This document shows positions 1-11,792 of a DNA stretch of 64,000 nt, piece by piece. The position numbers and the translations under genes are program-made. The notes under the pieces are model-generated. The model was not told the DNA's origin and ran no database searches. It saw nothing but the letters and a program-made list of their open reading frames with translations. This DNA is from Paenibacillus dauci (GTDB taxonomy: Bacteria > Bacillota > Bacilli > Paenibacillales > Paenibacillaceae). Within the stretch, counting starts at the first letter, position 1. Every line of letters begins with the position of its first letter. The DNA is taken from contig NZ_LAQQ01000002.1 in NCBI RefSeq assembly GCF_000971985.1, positions 1-64,000 of the forward strand, given 5' to 3'.

Positions 1-34
1 CGTTGTCGCCGTATCTCTCGGTGACAACTTTTAT

Positions 35-64
35 ATCTTATCATGTTAGCAACCATTCTGTCAA
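35..64 (-). promoter_or_regulatory. Leftward sigma-A promoter (P2 of a tandem pair)
   Basis: Read on the minus strand there is a perfect -35 TTGACA (59-64), an 18-base spacer, and a -10-like TAAGAT (35-40). A-tracts sit directly upstream of the -35, as in an UP element. Transcription would start near base 28 and leave the window. The first transcribed bases form an inverted repeat (GTTGTC/GACAAC at 2-28). This pattern is typical of rRNA promoters. Confidence 0.6.
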
Positions 65-143
65 CATCTTTTTTTGATGTTTTTTTCGATTCTTTTTAGA
101 AAAGAATTTCACGAATAAGTTGTTAATAAGACTTATACATAAG

Positions 144-173
144 ACTATATCACGTCTTTATATTCGACGTCAA
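144..173 (-). promoter_or_regulatory. Leftward sigma-A promoter (P1 of a tandem pair)
   Basis: On the minus strand, TTGACG (168-173), an 18-base spacer and TATAGT (144-149) give a near-consensus sigma-A promoter. It lies about 110 bases upstream of the second leftward promoter. Two strong promoters in tandem facing the same way, with no gene between them, suggest a stable-RNA operon beyond the left edge. Confidence 0.55.
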
Positions 174-1523
174 TACCCTTTTACCGATTTTTATATTTAT
201 TTATATATAGGCTTGGATTTATATTTCTTTACTTTACTTTAAGTAGTGAATAGATAGCAAAAGGACTATTAGTTAAAATTTTATATCCCTATATTATTTT
301 GCCTTATGTTATTTTATTGTTCTATTTTAAATCGTTGAGTACATGCTCTTTATATATCTAATATGTATTATAGAAGATTTTTGTTATGTATTTTTATTTT
401 AAGGTTTCTAATACTATTTTAAGTAGTTGATGTTCAGAGCATCTTGATTTGATAATAGCTTTTACTAGGAGGGTGAGATCAGACCTTCTATTTCGTAATA
501 ATTAAGAGGAAAGCACTGGCTAATGCTTTTAAGTTATGAAGATCTTCTGATGATTCGAATATTCCTTTCTATTAGTCGCACTATATTGCTACTGTAGCTT
601 TATCTTCGATTTGCAAAACTTCTCTCCTTACACTTATGCGCCAGACAATATAAAGCCAATCTACATTTACTCTACAGGCTGATATATATTTGTTATATAA
701 GCACTGCTATATATGTAGGTTGTGATCCTCTATTGAATTATAAATGGCCTTTCTGGAAGCTACTATGAGTTTTACTCGATGATCGTGATCAGAAAAAACG
801 ATACAGCATGCTATTGCTTTGATACATTCGTGTACTGTATATAGTTAGGTTACTGTGTGGGTAAGCAAAGTGGCTATCGTTGATGGCTGAGTCATTTTTA
901 TCGAACGCTTCGGAAATTAGTCACTTTAGCACATGGTAAGGCAAAGAATAGAGGAATAATGCTCCATATGGATAAGCAGCTTGTAGAGAGATTATTCTTC
1001 AGCCAGGATAGATTAAAATTCTTTATTCATCAAGATCACCCGTTTAGAGTAGTATTTTTCGAAATTCACTTGATGTACAGCATGAGTTGGCCGTGATTCA
1101 TTTTTTGTTATTTCTGATTGTTGTTATAAAAGAAGTGGAAATCGCTGTAATAGCTCCCTTACCAATCTCATCCATCATAAAAGTACATCAAATCTCCAAA
1201 TCAAATGTAATTCGGATTTCACCTTTGCAAAGTAGCAATTCTCCCTCTTGTTACACATACATCGCTATTTCGTTTTATACTCGGCTTTTATTCTTCCACT
1301 GCTACCATAGATATTATGCAACTTCTCTTTCCTTAATCCGATCATAAAGATTCACTATTGTGAATCACTTATTGTAAGCTCCATCTATTTAACATACTTT
1401 CTATCTATAAAGTTCTAACAACTTGATTCATCAGATTTATATGTATTTTTTATCCACTTTCAATCTATTTCACTCTATTAAGTTAGTCTTCTGCTTGTTT
1501 GGGCAACTTCGATGTAAGAAAAA

Positions 1524-1561
1524 AACCTCTAAAACCTTATTTTGCAAAGGTTCTAGAGGTT
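1524..1561 (-). terminator. Rho-independent terminator of gyrA
   Basis: The arms AACCTCTAAAACCTT and AAGGTTCTAGAGGTT pair with one mismatch. On the minus strand the hairpin is followed by a run of T. It lies about 100 bases beyond the gyrA stop and ends the leftward block. Confidence 0.85.
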
Positions 1562-1661
1562 AAAAAATAACATTATGATCATAATCTGCGTCGGTTCAGG
1601 CCGATGGTGATCATTTTGTTCTCTGAATGTATTTACTTTTGCACAAGTTACTGCGCTTATC

Positions 1662-4211
1662 TTATTCTTCTACATCTTCTGCAGGAGAAGCATCCGGTTC
1701 AGGGAAATCATTGGTTTCTTCAATCGTCTCAACAATGGTATTTTCCATTGCCTGCTCTGCTTCTTCCAATTCATCCTCTTCCGGCTCTTCATTTTTGTTG
1801 GTACGGCAGATGGTTGCTACAGAGTCGTCTTCACGGATATGAATCAGACGCACGCCCTGCGTATTACGACCCATTGTAGAGATACTTTCCATATCCATAC
1901 GAATCAGCGTACCACTGGTGGTAATAATCATCAGATCCTGATTATCCTCAACTACTTTTAGTCCTGTGAGCTGACCATTTTTGTCTGTTACGTTCATAGT
2001 TTTAATCCCTTTACCACCACGTGTCTGCAGACGGTATTCTGCGCCAGGTGTACGTTTACCGTATCCTTTGGCTGTGACAATGAGTACTTTGAGATCATCA
2101 TTAATAAGATCCATACCCACTACAGAGTCGCCTTCATCCAGGGTAATCCCTTTGACACCGGTCGCGCTGCGTCCCATGGAACGTACGTTATTCTCATTAA
2201 AGCGGATCGACATACCGTAGGCTGTACCCATAACGATATCCTGCTGTCCATCTGTCAGCTTCACTTCGATCAGTTCGTCATCTTCACGCATATTAATAGC
2301 GATCAGACCGCCTTTACGAATATTCGTGTAGTCATCCAGACGTGTCTTCTTCACTACACCCTGCTGGGTAGCGAAGAACAAGTATTGATCCCCTTCGAAG
2401 TTCTCGACCGCAATAACCGCGTTAACGGATTCACCCTGTTCGATCTGAATCAGGTTGATAACTGGTGTACCACGTGCAGTACGACCCAATTCCGGAATCT
2501 CGTATGCCTTGATTCGGTATACTTTACCTTTGTCGGTGAAGAACAGCAGATGGTGGTGAGAGTTGGTTACGAACAGATGCTGGACAAAGTCCTGATCTTT
2601 CATATCCACACCCATTACACCGCGTCCGCCGCGTCGCTGACTGCGGTAGGTAGTAACTGGTGAACGTTTGATATAACCGGTATGCGTGACGGTAACAACA
2701 ACCTCTTCCTGTGGAATCAGGTCTTCGTCCAAAATGCTTTCTTCGCCAATTGTAATCTCGGTACGTCGCTCGTCTCCAAAGCGTTCTTTGAGCTCATTCA
2801 GTTCTTCACTGATGATCTCCAGAACACGGGATTCATTGGCCAGAATATCACGATATTCTCCGATCATACGCAGCAGCTCGTTATATTCGTTCTCGATCTT
2901 GTCGCGTTCCAGGCCAGTCAGACGCTGCAGACGCATATCCAGAATCGCCTGGGCTTGTTCCGGACTCAGTGCAAAGCGTGCGATCAATCCTTCACGAGCC
3001 GCTTCTGATGTCTGGGAAGCACGGATCAGCGCAATAACATCATCCAGATTATCCAGTGCAATACGCAATCCTTCCAGAATATGAGCACGGGCTTCTGCCT
3101 TTTTGAGCTCAAACTGGGTACGACGACGAATGACTTCGATCTGATGCTGGATGTAATGATAAATAACTTCGCGCAGACCAAGCAATTTCGGTTCATTATT
3201 TACAATCGCCAGCATATTCACACCAAATGTGGACTGCATAGCTGTGTGTTTGTACAGGTTGTTCAATACAACACTAGGATTCACATCACGACGGAGCTCG
3301 ATCACGACCCGCATACCGTTACGATCGGATTCATCACGCAGATCCGTAATTCCTTCGATGCGTTTCTCCCGTACCAGTTCAGCAATCTTCTCTACCAGAC
3401 GAGCTTTGTTCACCTGATAAGGAAGCTCGTTCACTACAATACGAGCCTTGTTGTTGTTTTCTTCGATGGTAGCTTTGGCACGCATGGTAACAGCGCCGCG
3501 TCCTGTCTGATACGCTTGGCGAATACCGGAGCGCCCCAGAATATAACCGGCCGTCGGGAAATCAGGACCATGGATATAATCCATCAGTTCCATCGATGTA
3601 ATCTCCGGATTCTGGATCATCGCCTGAACACCATCAATGACCTCGCCCAGATTATGAGGAGGAATATTGGTAGCCATACCTACCGCGATACCCGATACGC
3701 CATTTACCAGCAGATTCGGATAACGTGCAGGAAGAACAATCGGTTCTTTTTCTTCACCATCATAGTTGGGAGCAAAGTCGACTGTTTCCTTGTTGATATC
3801 ACGCAGCATTTCCAAAGCCATTTTGGACATACGGGCTTCGGTATAACGCATAGCTGCTGCCATATCTCCATCAATCGAACCAAAGTTACCATGACCATCT
3901 ACCAGCATATAACGCATCGAGAAATCCTGCGCCATACGTACCATGGTCTCATATACAGCAGAATCACCGTGTGGGTGATACTTACCGATAACTTCACCGA
4001 CGATTCTCGCCGATTTCTTGTACGGTTTGTCCGGTGCCATGCCCAATTCCGACATTGCATATAAAATACGCCGGTGTACAGGCTTCAATCCGTCACGCAC
4101 GTCAGGCAAAGCCCGGCTGACGATGATGCTCATCGCATAGTCCATAAAGGACTCGCGCATCTCTGTACCAATATCCCGTTCTTTAATTTGCGAAATATTC
4201 TCTTCCGCCAT
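1662..4211 (-). CDS. gyrA: DNA gyrase subunit A
   Basis: This is the breakage-reunion subunit of gyrase, which introduces negative supercoils as an A2B2 enzyme. At 849 residues it has normal length. The frame is open further upstream to 4298, but ATG 4211 is preceded by AAGGGAGG at proper spacing and gives the usual family N-terminus (MAEENI). The catalytic tyrosine is Y123 in the RYTEAR motif, and the GyrA-box QRRGGRG lies in the beta-pinwheel C-terminal domain. The tail is acidic and Glu-rich, as in other Bacillota. The quinolone-determining positions read S84 and E88, i.e. no obvious resistance change. It follows gyrB with a gap of about 390 bases that carries its own promoter. Confidence 0.98.
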   Translation of the reverse strand: MAEENISQIKERDIGTEMRESFMDYAMSIIVSRALPDVRDGLKPVHRRILYAMSELGMAPDKPYKKSARIVGEVIGKYHPHGDSAVYETMVRMAQDFSMRYMLVDGHGNFGSIDGDMAAAMRYTEARMSKMALEMLRDINKETVDFAPNYDGEEKEPIVLPARYPNLLVNGVSGIAVGMATNIPPHNLGEVIDGVQAMIQNPEITSMELMDYIHGPDFPTAGYILGRSGIRQAYQTGRGAVTMRAKATIEENNNKARIVVNELPYQVNKARLVEKIAELVREKRIEGITDLRDESDRNGMRVVIELRRDVNPSVVLNNLYKHTAMQSTFGVNMLAIVNNEPKLLGLREVIYHYIQHQIEVIRRRTQFELKKAEARAHILEGLRIALDNLDDVIALIRASQTSEAAREGLIARFALSPEQAQAILDMRLQRLTGLERDKIENEYNELLRMIGEYRDILANESRVLEIISEELNELKERFGDERRTEITIGEESILDEDLIPQEEVVVTVTHTGYIKRSPVTTYRSQRRGGRGVMGVDMKDQDFVQHLFVTNSHHHLLFFTDKGKVYRIKAYEIPELGRTARGTPVINLIQIEQGESVNAVIAVENFEGDQYLFFATQQGVVKKTRLDDYTNIRKGGLIAINMREDDELIEVKLTDGQQDIVMGTAYGMSIRFNENNVRSMGRSATGVKGITLDEGDSVVGMDLINDDLKVLIVTAKGYGKRTPGAEYRLQTRGGKGIKTMNVTDKNGQLTGLKVVEDNQDLMIITTSGTLIRMDMESISTMGRNTQGVRLIHIREDDSVATICRTNKNEEPEEDELEEAEQAMENTIVETIEETNDFPEPDASPAEDVEE

Positions 4212-4399
4212 GCTAAGCTTAGCCTCCCTTATTGCAGCCTTCGTTTGCACAAATGGATGCTCATCGACTGAATACCGAATGTTTAGCTTCGTATTCACTC
4301 TTTGTATGAAAATAAGTTTCTTGTCACCAGATTGGGGTTGAAAATCGTTACATGGTGCGGTGTTACATACACTATGGATGCCTACGGCTACATCACTTT

Positions 4400-4428
4400 A
4401 TTATACCATTTTTCTGCAATTCTGTCCT
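4400..4428 (-). promoter_or_regulatory. Probable gyrA promoter
   Basis: On the minus strand a consensus -10 TATAAT (4400-4405) is preceded by TGG (extended -10). It is spaced 17 bases from AGGACA (4423-4428), which matches the -35 at four of six positions. A leader of about 185 bases would separate it from the gyrA start, with no riboswitch that I recognise. Confidence 0.55.
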
Positions 4429-4515
4429 GTATTTTGACGTTATTTCGCATGTATTTGCTGTAAAAAATGATAAATCGGATGCTTCCTTTCCTGAAACAAC
4501 AAAAGCTAATGAAAA

Positions 4516-4541
4516 GAGCATCCGCAGCTTCGCGGATGCTC
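4516..4541 (-). terminator. Hairpin terminator after gyrB
   Basis: A perfect 10-base-pair stem GAGCATCCGC/GCGGATGCTC has a 6-base loop. On the minus strand it is followed by TTTTC. It lies 58 bases past the gyrB stop. The T-tract is short, so termination may be partial. Confidence 0.6.
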
Positions 4542-4599
4542 TCTGTAATTTGCATAATTACACTACAGCATACTGATTATTCGTTTATAAACGGATGCA

Positions 4600-6543
<1,944 letters not shown>

Positions 6544-6571
6544 TTAAGACAGCCGGAGTCGCCAGCTGTAT

Positions 6572-6823
6572 CTATGCATTCGCAAAAAAGGTATTGGTAC
6601 GTTTCTTGAGTGTAGCCGAGGAAATGGGGGAGTAATATACTTTGTTCTTGGTTACGACAATGGATTTGGGCTCTTCTTCGCCAATTGCTTCGACTTTTTT
6701 GTCTTCGTGGGCAAAGCTGACGAACTGCTTGGAGATTTTGGAAGACTTCTCTATCGATATATCAAAAATGGCAATAAGCTCGGAAAAGCGAATAATCTTC
6801 TCGCCGCCCAGGTGAATATACAT
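6572..6823 (-). CDS. remB: Extracellular matrix regulator RemB
   Basis: This 83-residue protein has the DUF370/RemB architecture. It begins MYIHLGGEK and carries the family C-terminal block (KSIVV, YYSPISSATLKKR). In Bacillus subtilis the orthologue (YaaB) lies at the same place between recF and gyrB and affects biofilm-matrix expression; RemA-type proteins bind DNA. The RBS AAAGGGAGG precedes the ATG. The recF gene stops 15 bases upstream, so the two are cotranscribed. Confidence 0.9.
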   Translation of the reverse strand: MYIHLGGEKIIRFSELIAIFDISIEKSSKISKQFVSFAHEDKKVEAIGEEEPKSIVVTKNKVYYSPISSATLKKRTNTFFANA

Positions 6824-6838
6824 GGAATAATCCTCCCT

Positions 6839-7951
6839 TTATTTCTCCACATGCCCTTGATGGACATGAAAAATCTGCGCTTCCTTCAGACGGCCGGCAT
6901 TGATACTCTCTATTCCGGTCGCTGTTATGAAAGTCTGCACTTTATCCTGGAACGTCTCGATCAGCTGGGTCTGACGGTACGGATCCAGTTCGGACAAGAC
7001 ATCATCCAGCAAAAGAATCGGGTATTCTCCGATCTCTTCGTGTATTAATTCGATTTCAGCCAGTTTCAGCGATAAAGCGGTGGTACGCTGCTGGCCCTGG
7101 GATCCAAAAACAGCGGCTTCATTCCCGTTAATATGAAAGGTAAGATCATCGCGGTGAGGACCTGCCAAAGTCGCGCCACGCCGATATTCCTGTTCTTTCA
7201 CTTGTGATAATTTTATCATAAATTGCTCAAATAAGACAGCTTCATCTTCTTCTTCCACCCCGCCGAAGGAAGGAACATACGACAGAACAAGTTTTTCCTT
7301 GCCACCAGTTATCCCCATGTGGATATTTTCTGCCCAGCCCTGAAGCTTGTGGATAAACTGTTTGCGCTTGCGAACGATTTTGACACCATGTTCAACCAGC
7401 TGCTCATTCCAGATATCCAGCATCGTGGCATCCTTGCTGCCGGCACTCCACGATTGCTTGAGGTAATTATTACGCTGAACGAGTATTTTTTGATACTGCT
7501 GCAGATGGTACAGGTAGCTTGGCTGTACCTGTCCAATCTCCATGTCGAGAAAACGACGGCGTATACCTGGAGAGCCTTTGACAATCTCCAGATCTTCGGG
7601 GGCGAACATAACAGCATTGATGGTACCGATAAAATCGCTTAGCTTACGTTGCTCAAGGCCGTTGATTTTGGCTTTTTTGCCTCTGGATGAGAAATTCAGT
7701 TCCAGTTTGACATTACCGTATTTTTTCTCGGCTTCGCAGGTGATTCTGGCATTGTCGGCGCCAAAGGAAATTAGTTCTTTGTCTTTATTGGTCCGGTGGG
7801 ATTTGGACAGAGCCAGCACAAAAAGAGCTTCGATCAGATTGGTCTTGCCCTGTGCATTTTGCCCGATGAATAGATTGACGGGGGAAAAGGAATCCAGCTG
7901 GATATTCTCGTAATTGCGGTAATTCTGCAGACTGATCTGATTAATAAACAT
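6839..7951 (-). CDS. recF: DNA replication and repair protein RecF
   Basis: RecF is an SMC-like ABC ATPase that loads RecA at single-strand gaps with RecO and RecR. It has 370 residues, the usual length. The Walker A motif is GQNAQGKTN near residue 30, the ABC signature is around GSQGQQRT, and Walker B is LLLDDVLSELD near the C-terminus. The RBS GGAGGATC precedes ATG 7951. It sits 17 bases after yaaA and 15 bases before remB in the conserved dnaA-dnaN-yaaA-recF-remB-gyrBA order. Confidence 0.97.
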   Translation of the reverse strand: MFINQISLQNYRNYENIQLDSFSPVNLFIGQNAQGKTNLIEALFVLALSKSHRTNKDKELISFGADNARITCEAEKKYGNVKLELNFSSRGKKAKINGLEQRKLSDFIGTINAVMFAPEDLEIVKGSPGIRRRFLDMEIGQVQPSYLYHLQQYQKILVQRNNYLKQSWSAGSKDATMLDIWNEQLVEHGVKIVRKRKQFIHKLQGWAENIHMGITGGKEKLVLSYVPSFGGVEEEDEAVLFEQFMIKLSQVKEQEYRRGATLAGPHRDDLTFHINGNEAAVFGSQGQQRTTALSLKLAEIELIHEEIGEYPILLLDDVLSELDPYRQTQLIETFQDKVQTFITATGIESINAGRLKEAQIFHVHQGHVEK

Positions 7952-7968
7952 GGATAAGATCCTCCGGA

Positions 7969-8187
7969 TTATTGTCCACTTTGAACTTTGAAAGACCCCT
8001 CGCCTTGTACCTGTACTTCATCGCCAGAATACAGCTTGCGTCCACGGCGTTCTTCAATTTCTCCGTTTACTTTTACCATTTGCTCCTGCAAAAGGGCTTT
8101 GGCACTTCCTCCTGTAGATACGCAGTCCGCCAGCTTCAAAAACTGATCCAGCTTGATATATTCGGTGGAAATCGAAATGTTTTTCAT
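7969..8187 (-). CDS. yaaA: S4-domain RNA-binding protein YaaA
   Basis: This 72-residue protein consists almost wholly of one S4 RNA-binding domain (IKLDQFLKLADCVSTGG, then VKVNGEIEERRGRKL). It matches the small protein encoded between dnaN and recF in Bacillus and relatives (YaaA/RlbA), which is associated with ribosome assembly. The RBS AAAGGACGG is about 13 bases from the ATG. The 235 bases between it and dnaN show no other gene. Confidence 0.9.
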   Translation of the reverse strand: MKNISISTEYIKLDQFLKLADCVSTGGSAKALLQEQMVKVNGEIEERRGRKLYSGDEVQVQGEGSFKVQSGQ

Positions 8188-8422
8188 GAATAAATAACCG
8201 TCCTTTCAATGACAGATGGGCGTAAATAGATGCCAGTAGGGATGAATAGAATAGCCAGGTCTCTTTGCATCTTGTACTAGTGATTGTCGCACTATTACAG
8301 ACAGTATGCAAAGTACCCGGCTATTTTACAGAATGCATGACCTGCCGGAGAATGACCTGTTGTCCTGGTCCGACAGACAGCCTGATATAGTTGATCCGGA
8401 AATAGATTACAAATCCCGGAGA

Positions 8423-9565
8423 TTAGTTGGTTGTACGGTACGGCAGAATGATATACAAACTGCGGCTCTCATCCAGTGGCTTGATAATAATCGGACTCAT
8501 GATGCCTGTAAACTGGATTGAAAGCTGTTCACTCTCGATGACTTTGAGCACATCAAGCATGTATTTGGAGTTGAACGAGATGCGCAGCGGTTCGCCTTCA
8601 AATCGGGCAATGTCCAGCTGCTCGGTTACACGTCCGAGTTCGGAAGAACTGGAAGAGATTTCTACAGCGCCATTTTCCAGCGTCTGCATCCGCACGATAT
8701 TCGTTTTCTCTTCGCGGGACAGCAGGTATGCACGGTCGATCGAATCAGCCAGCTTTTTGGTGTCGATCACCAATTCGGTTTTGAAGCTGGTCGGAATAAT
8801 TTTGGAGGTATCCGGATAGGTACCATCCAGAATGCGCGAGTAGAACAGTACACGGTCAATTTTAAATAATACCTGATTATCGGCTACAACGATATCCAGT
8901 AGCTGATTTTGGTCAGGAATTATTTTGCTCAGTTCATTGAGTGTTTTGCCTGCAATAACTACATTGCTAAAACGAACACCGGTATCTTCGCCTGTGTTAA
9001 CTGTACGACTGGCCAGACGGTGACGATCGGTAGCGACGAATTTCAGTTCGCCTTCTGCTAGGTTCCATAGTACACCGGTAAGAATTGGAGTCGTCTCCTG
9101 AGTAGAGATGGAGAAGGCCGTTTGTTTAATCATATTTTTGAGCAGATCGCCTGGAACAGAGATTTGCTGATTTTCTTCGATGCTAGGCAGAACAGGGAAT
9201 TCTTCCGGATCGAGTCCAACAAGCTGGATATCGGTAGCGCCTGCACGGATAAAGGTCTGGAATCCATCTTTGACTTCCATTTCGATTTCCTGGGAAGGCA
9301 GTTTTTTGATAATCTCTACGAAAAATTTGGCCGGAAGAACAACGCTACCAGGACGATCAATACGAACAACTGTTTTATCGTTATCTTCTGCGGGTATGAA
9401 AGATTGGATTGAAATATCTGTGTCGCTTGCTGTCAAAGTGACACCTGCATAGTTTACATCAAATTTGATACCACCAAGGATCGGAATGGTGGTACGGCTG
9501 GAAATCGCTTTGGATACCTGCTGGATGGAATCGTTGAGATATGTTTTGGATATTTGGATCTTCAT
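8423..9565 (-). CDS. dnaN: DNA polymerase III sliding clamp (beta subunit)
   Basis: The beta clamp is a ring-shaped dimer that tethers polymerase to DNA. At 380 residues it has the normal three-domain length. The start is placed at ATG 9565 (MKIQISKTYL), which has AGGAGTG upstream; the frame is open seven codons further. The C-terminal end (MSPIIIKPL...ILPYRTTN) is a recognisable variant of the family ending. It lies 206 bases after dnaA, across the unwinding part of the origin. Confidence 0.97.
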   Translation of the reverse strand: MKIQISKTYLNDSIQQVSKAISSRTTIPILGGIKFDVNYAGVTLTASDTDISIQSFIPAEDNDKTVVRIDRPGSVVLPAKFFVEIIKKLPSQEIEMEVKDGFQTFIRAGATDIQLVGLDPEEFPVLPSIEENQQISVPGDLLKNMIKQTAFSISTQETTPILTGVLWNLAEGELKFVATDRHRLASRTVNTGEDTGVRFSNVVIAGKTLNELSKIIPDQNQLLDIVVADNQVLFKIDRVLFYSRILDGTYPDTSKIIPTSFKTELVIDTKKLADSIDRAYLLSREEKTNIVRMQTLENGAVEISSSSSELGRVTEQLDIARFEGEPLRISFNSKYMLDVLKVIESEQLSIQFTGIMSPIIIKPLDESRSLYIILPYRTTN

Positions 9566-9663
9566 TTTTTCACTCCTAATCAGCATTGTTCATGCTTGGA
9601 TATGCTTCATGCCATTTAAGAGTCCAACCGGACGCAAAATGTAAGAAGTATATATCTTTTAAT

Positions 9664-9758
9664 TAATAGTAATAGTAGTAGGGGCACTGAATATGTGGAT
9701 AACCCCTTCAAAGCCGCATAAAAGTAAGCCTATCCACATGTGTATAAAGTGTGTATAG
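9664..9758. other. oriC: oriC, unwinding part (DnaA-trio and DnaA boxes between dnaA and dnaN)
   Basis: The plus strand reads AT-rich DNA, then six consecutive triplets TAA TAG TAA TAG TAG TAG (9664-9681), a G-run, and a perfect DnaA box TGTGGATAA (9694-9702). Three further near-boxes follow at 9730-9738, 9739-9747 (TGTGTATAA) and 9750-9758. TAG/TAA triplets lying 5' of a DnaA box, separated by a GC-rich spacer, are the DnaA-trio arrangement described for bacterial unwinding elements. The position between dnaA and dnaN is where B. subtilis unwinds. Confidence 0.75.
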
Positions 9759-9771
9759 GCTTGTTAGTTGT

Positions 9772-11124
9772 TCAGGATGGATTTTTGATCTTATCCATCA
9801 GACTGTTAACGACTTTAAACAATTCCTGGTCCACCTTGAGTGACTGGGAAATTTTCTCGTGGGCATGTATGACAGTTGTATGGTCACGTCCGCCAAAAGC
9901 TTCGCCGATTTTGGGCAGCGAGTAGTCTGTCAGCTCACGGGACAGATACATGGCAATCTGCCTAGGGAACGCTACAGCTTTGGTTCGTTTTCTTGCTTTG
10001 AAATCTTCCAGTTTGAGGTTGTAATATTCGCCAACCCGCTGCTGAATATCCTGAATCGTGATGATTCTGGGGCGACTGGAAGGAATAATATCCTTCAAAG
10101 CCTCGGCTGCCAGATGAGAAGTCACATCCTGATTGGTCAGAGAGGAATAGGCTACTACCCGGATCAATGCACCTTCCAGCTCACGGATGTTTGTATCGAT
10201 CTGATTGGCAATATACATCATCGCTTCGTTCGGAATATCCAGATTCTCCGCTTTTGCCTTTTTCCGCAGAATAGCAATCCGCGTCTCCAGATCCGGAGGC
10301 TGAATATCTGTAATTAATCCCCACTCAAACCTTGAGCGGAGCCGTTCTTCCAATGTTGGAATCTCTTTTGGAGGGCGGTCACTCGAAATAATGATCTGCT
10401 TGCTTTCTTCATGCAGGGCATTAAACGTATGGAAAAACTCCTCCTGTGTCGACTCTTTTCCCGCCAGAAATTGAATATCATCAATCAGCAAAATATCGAT
10501 ATTCCGGTACTTGTTGCGGAAGCTTTCTCCGCGGTTATCCCGGATTGAATTGATAAATTCGTTTGTAAATTTCTCCGAAGAAATGTAGACGACTTTGCTG
10601 TTGGGGTTGTGCTGCAAAATGTAGTGTCCGATCGCATGCATCAGATGCGTCTTGCCAAGTCCCACACCACCGTATAAAAACAGCGGATTATAGGCTTTGG
10701 CCGGCGCTTCGGCGACAGCAAGTGAAGCAGCGTGGGCAAAACGGTTGCCCGCACCAATAACAAAGGTATCAAATGTGTATTTGGGATTGAGCATATTGGC
10801 GAGGGGCTCTTCCGACTGCACAACTGCCGGCTGCACCGGTGCCTGCTGGGGGATAAGTGTCTCCTCGGGAACGGCTTCTTCAATGACGAATTTGACGTCT
10901 ACCTGTCTTCCCAAAAATTCAAAAACGGTGGAACTAACCAGTTTGGTATACCGGCTTTCCAGCCATTCTACAGCGAAGGTGGTCGGTGCTGAAATAACGA
11001 TCAGATTTTCCGTAAATGTCAGCGCTTTGGTTGCCTTGAACCAAGTATCAAAGCTGGGCTTGCTTAGCTTTGTCTGAATAATAGATAGAATTTGCTGCCA
11101 TAATTCGGAGGTATGGCTGTCCAC
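9772..11124 (-). CDS. dnaA: Chromosomal replication initiator DnaA
   Basis: DnaA is an AAA+ initiator that binds DnaA boxes and melts the origin. It has 450 residues. Domain I spans roughly 1-85 and is followed by a short linker rich in Pro, Val and Gln. The AAA+ core has Walker [10 protein letters not shown] and Walker B LLIDDIQF. The C-terminal helix-turn-helix carries the signature [11 protein letters not shown]. The start codon is GTG with AAGGAGTG upstream. Box clusters lie on both sides of the gene, so autoregulation is likely. Confidence 0.98.
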   Translation of the reverse strand: MDSHTSELWQQILSIIQTKLSKPSFDTWFKATKALTFTENLIVISAPTTFAVEWLESRYTKLVSSTVFEFLGRQVDVKFVIEEAVPEETLIPQQAPVQPAVVQSEEPLANMLNPKYTFDTFVIGAGNRFAHAASLAVAEAPAKAYNPLFLYGGVGLGKTHLMHAIGHYILQHNPNSKVVYISSEKFTNEFINSIRDNRGESFRNKYRNIDILLIDDIQFLAGKESTQEEFFHTFNALHEESKQIIISSDRPPKEIPTLEERLRSRFEWGLITDIQPPDLETRIAILRKKAKAENLDIPNEAMMYIANQIDTNIRELEGALIRVVAYSSLTNQDVTSHLAAEALKDIIPSSRPRIITIQDIQQRVGEYYNLKLEDFKARKRTKAVAFPRQIAMYLSRELTDYSLPKIGEAFGGRDHTTVIHAHEKISQSLKVDQELFKVVNSLMDKIKNPS

Positions 11125-11280
11125 AGACTGTCACTCCTTTTAAACTTCCAATGTGTGGCTGAAGCCATGTGCAGATATCGGAAATATAGATAATGGATAT
11201 GGTAAATGGCATGATTTATCCCCAGAATACCGAAACGGTGAATAAAATAAAAAATGGATAAGAAGAAATTGTTCACAACT

Positions 11281-11561
11281 TTATCCACAGGCTGTTGATA
11301 GTTTTTAAGTTTTAATTATCTATTCACAACGAAAACAATATCATAATAGCAAAAAGAACCCTTTATTTCAACGAAAACTGATAATTTATCCACAAATTCA
11401 ATCTGTTGTGTATAAAAGTTATTCACACCACTAGATATTGTTTATAAATTGTTCGGAACAGAAGTGGAAGTTGTGAAGAACCAAAAATGATTATACACAG
11501 GCTTTCTGTCAATAAGTGAATAACTGTGTATAATTTCGGGATTTCTTTTGATTGTGGATAA
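11281..11561. other. oriC: oriC, DnaA-box cluster upstream of dnaA
   Basis: At least eight DnaA boxes occur in 280 bases: TTATCCACA at 11281 and 11386, CTATTCACA at 11320, TGTGTATAA at 11407, TTATTCACA at 11419, TTATACACA at 11491, TGTGTATAA at 11525 and TGTGGATAA at 11553, plus AGTGAATAA at 11515. Both orientations are present. Transcription polarity changes across this interval. With the second box set at 9664-9758 it forms a bipartite origin flanking dnaA, as in Bacillus. Confidence 0.88.
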
Positions 11562-11647
11562 ACTGGAAATGGAGGAGAAGAGAATAGGATGATAAGTACA
11601 CCCTCTGTTGATTCGGCATTGAGAAAACAGAAAAATCAGATACATAT

Positions 11648-11687
11648 AAAAAACGACTGCTCCGAGAGAACGGATAGCAGTCGTTTT
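11648..11687 (-). terminator. Rho-independent terminator of the SUKH gene
   Basis: The arms AAACGACTGCT/AGCAGTCGTTT enclose a loop of about 14 bases. On the minus strand it ends in a T-run, fitting the leftward gene that stops at 11793. A short T-run on the other side could make it bidirectional and insulate the origin. Confidence 0.75.
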
Positions 11688-11792
11688 TGTATTTAGCCGT
11701 TTATATTTCTACTGAAAAGTCTGAAGTTCGGAAGATCTGCAGCTATCGAGAGGAGAGAGGATGGTTATTCATGGATAAATAGAAGCATTTCC

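Larger units (their letters stand above)
1..1523. other. AT-rich intergenic region, no gene recognised
   Basis: This is about 1.5 kb of AT-rich DNA left of the gyrA terminator. The longest open frame (1087-1347 plus) has no ribosome binding site, an implausible hydrophobic and Ser-rich composition, and runs against the local direction of transcription. I see no rRNA, tRNA or IS signature. The first 180 bases hold two leftward promoters, annotated separately. In related genomes an rRNA operon often lies beside gyrA, which would make this the upstream region of such an operon; that is inference. Confidence 0.6.

Noticed and set aside
1087-1347. 86-codon open frame in the left AT-rich region
   Set aside because: No ribosome site, low-complexity Ile/Ser/Tyr composition, opposite to local transcription.
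3081-4064. 327-codon open frame antisense to gyrA
   Set aside because: It is a shadow of gyrA with no ribosome site; the gyrA frame is a full-length match to a known family.
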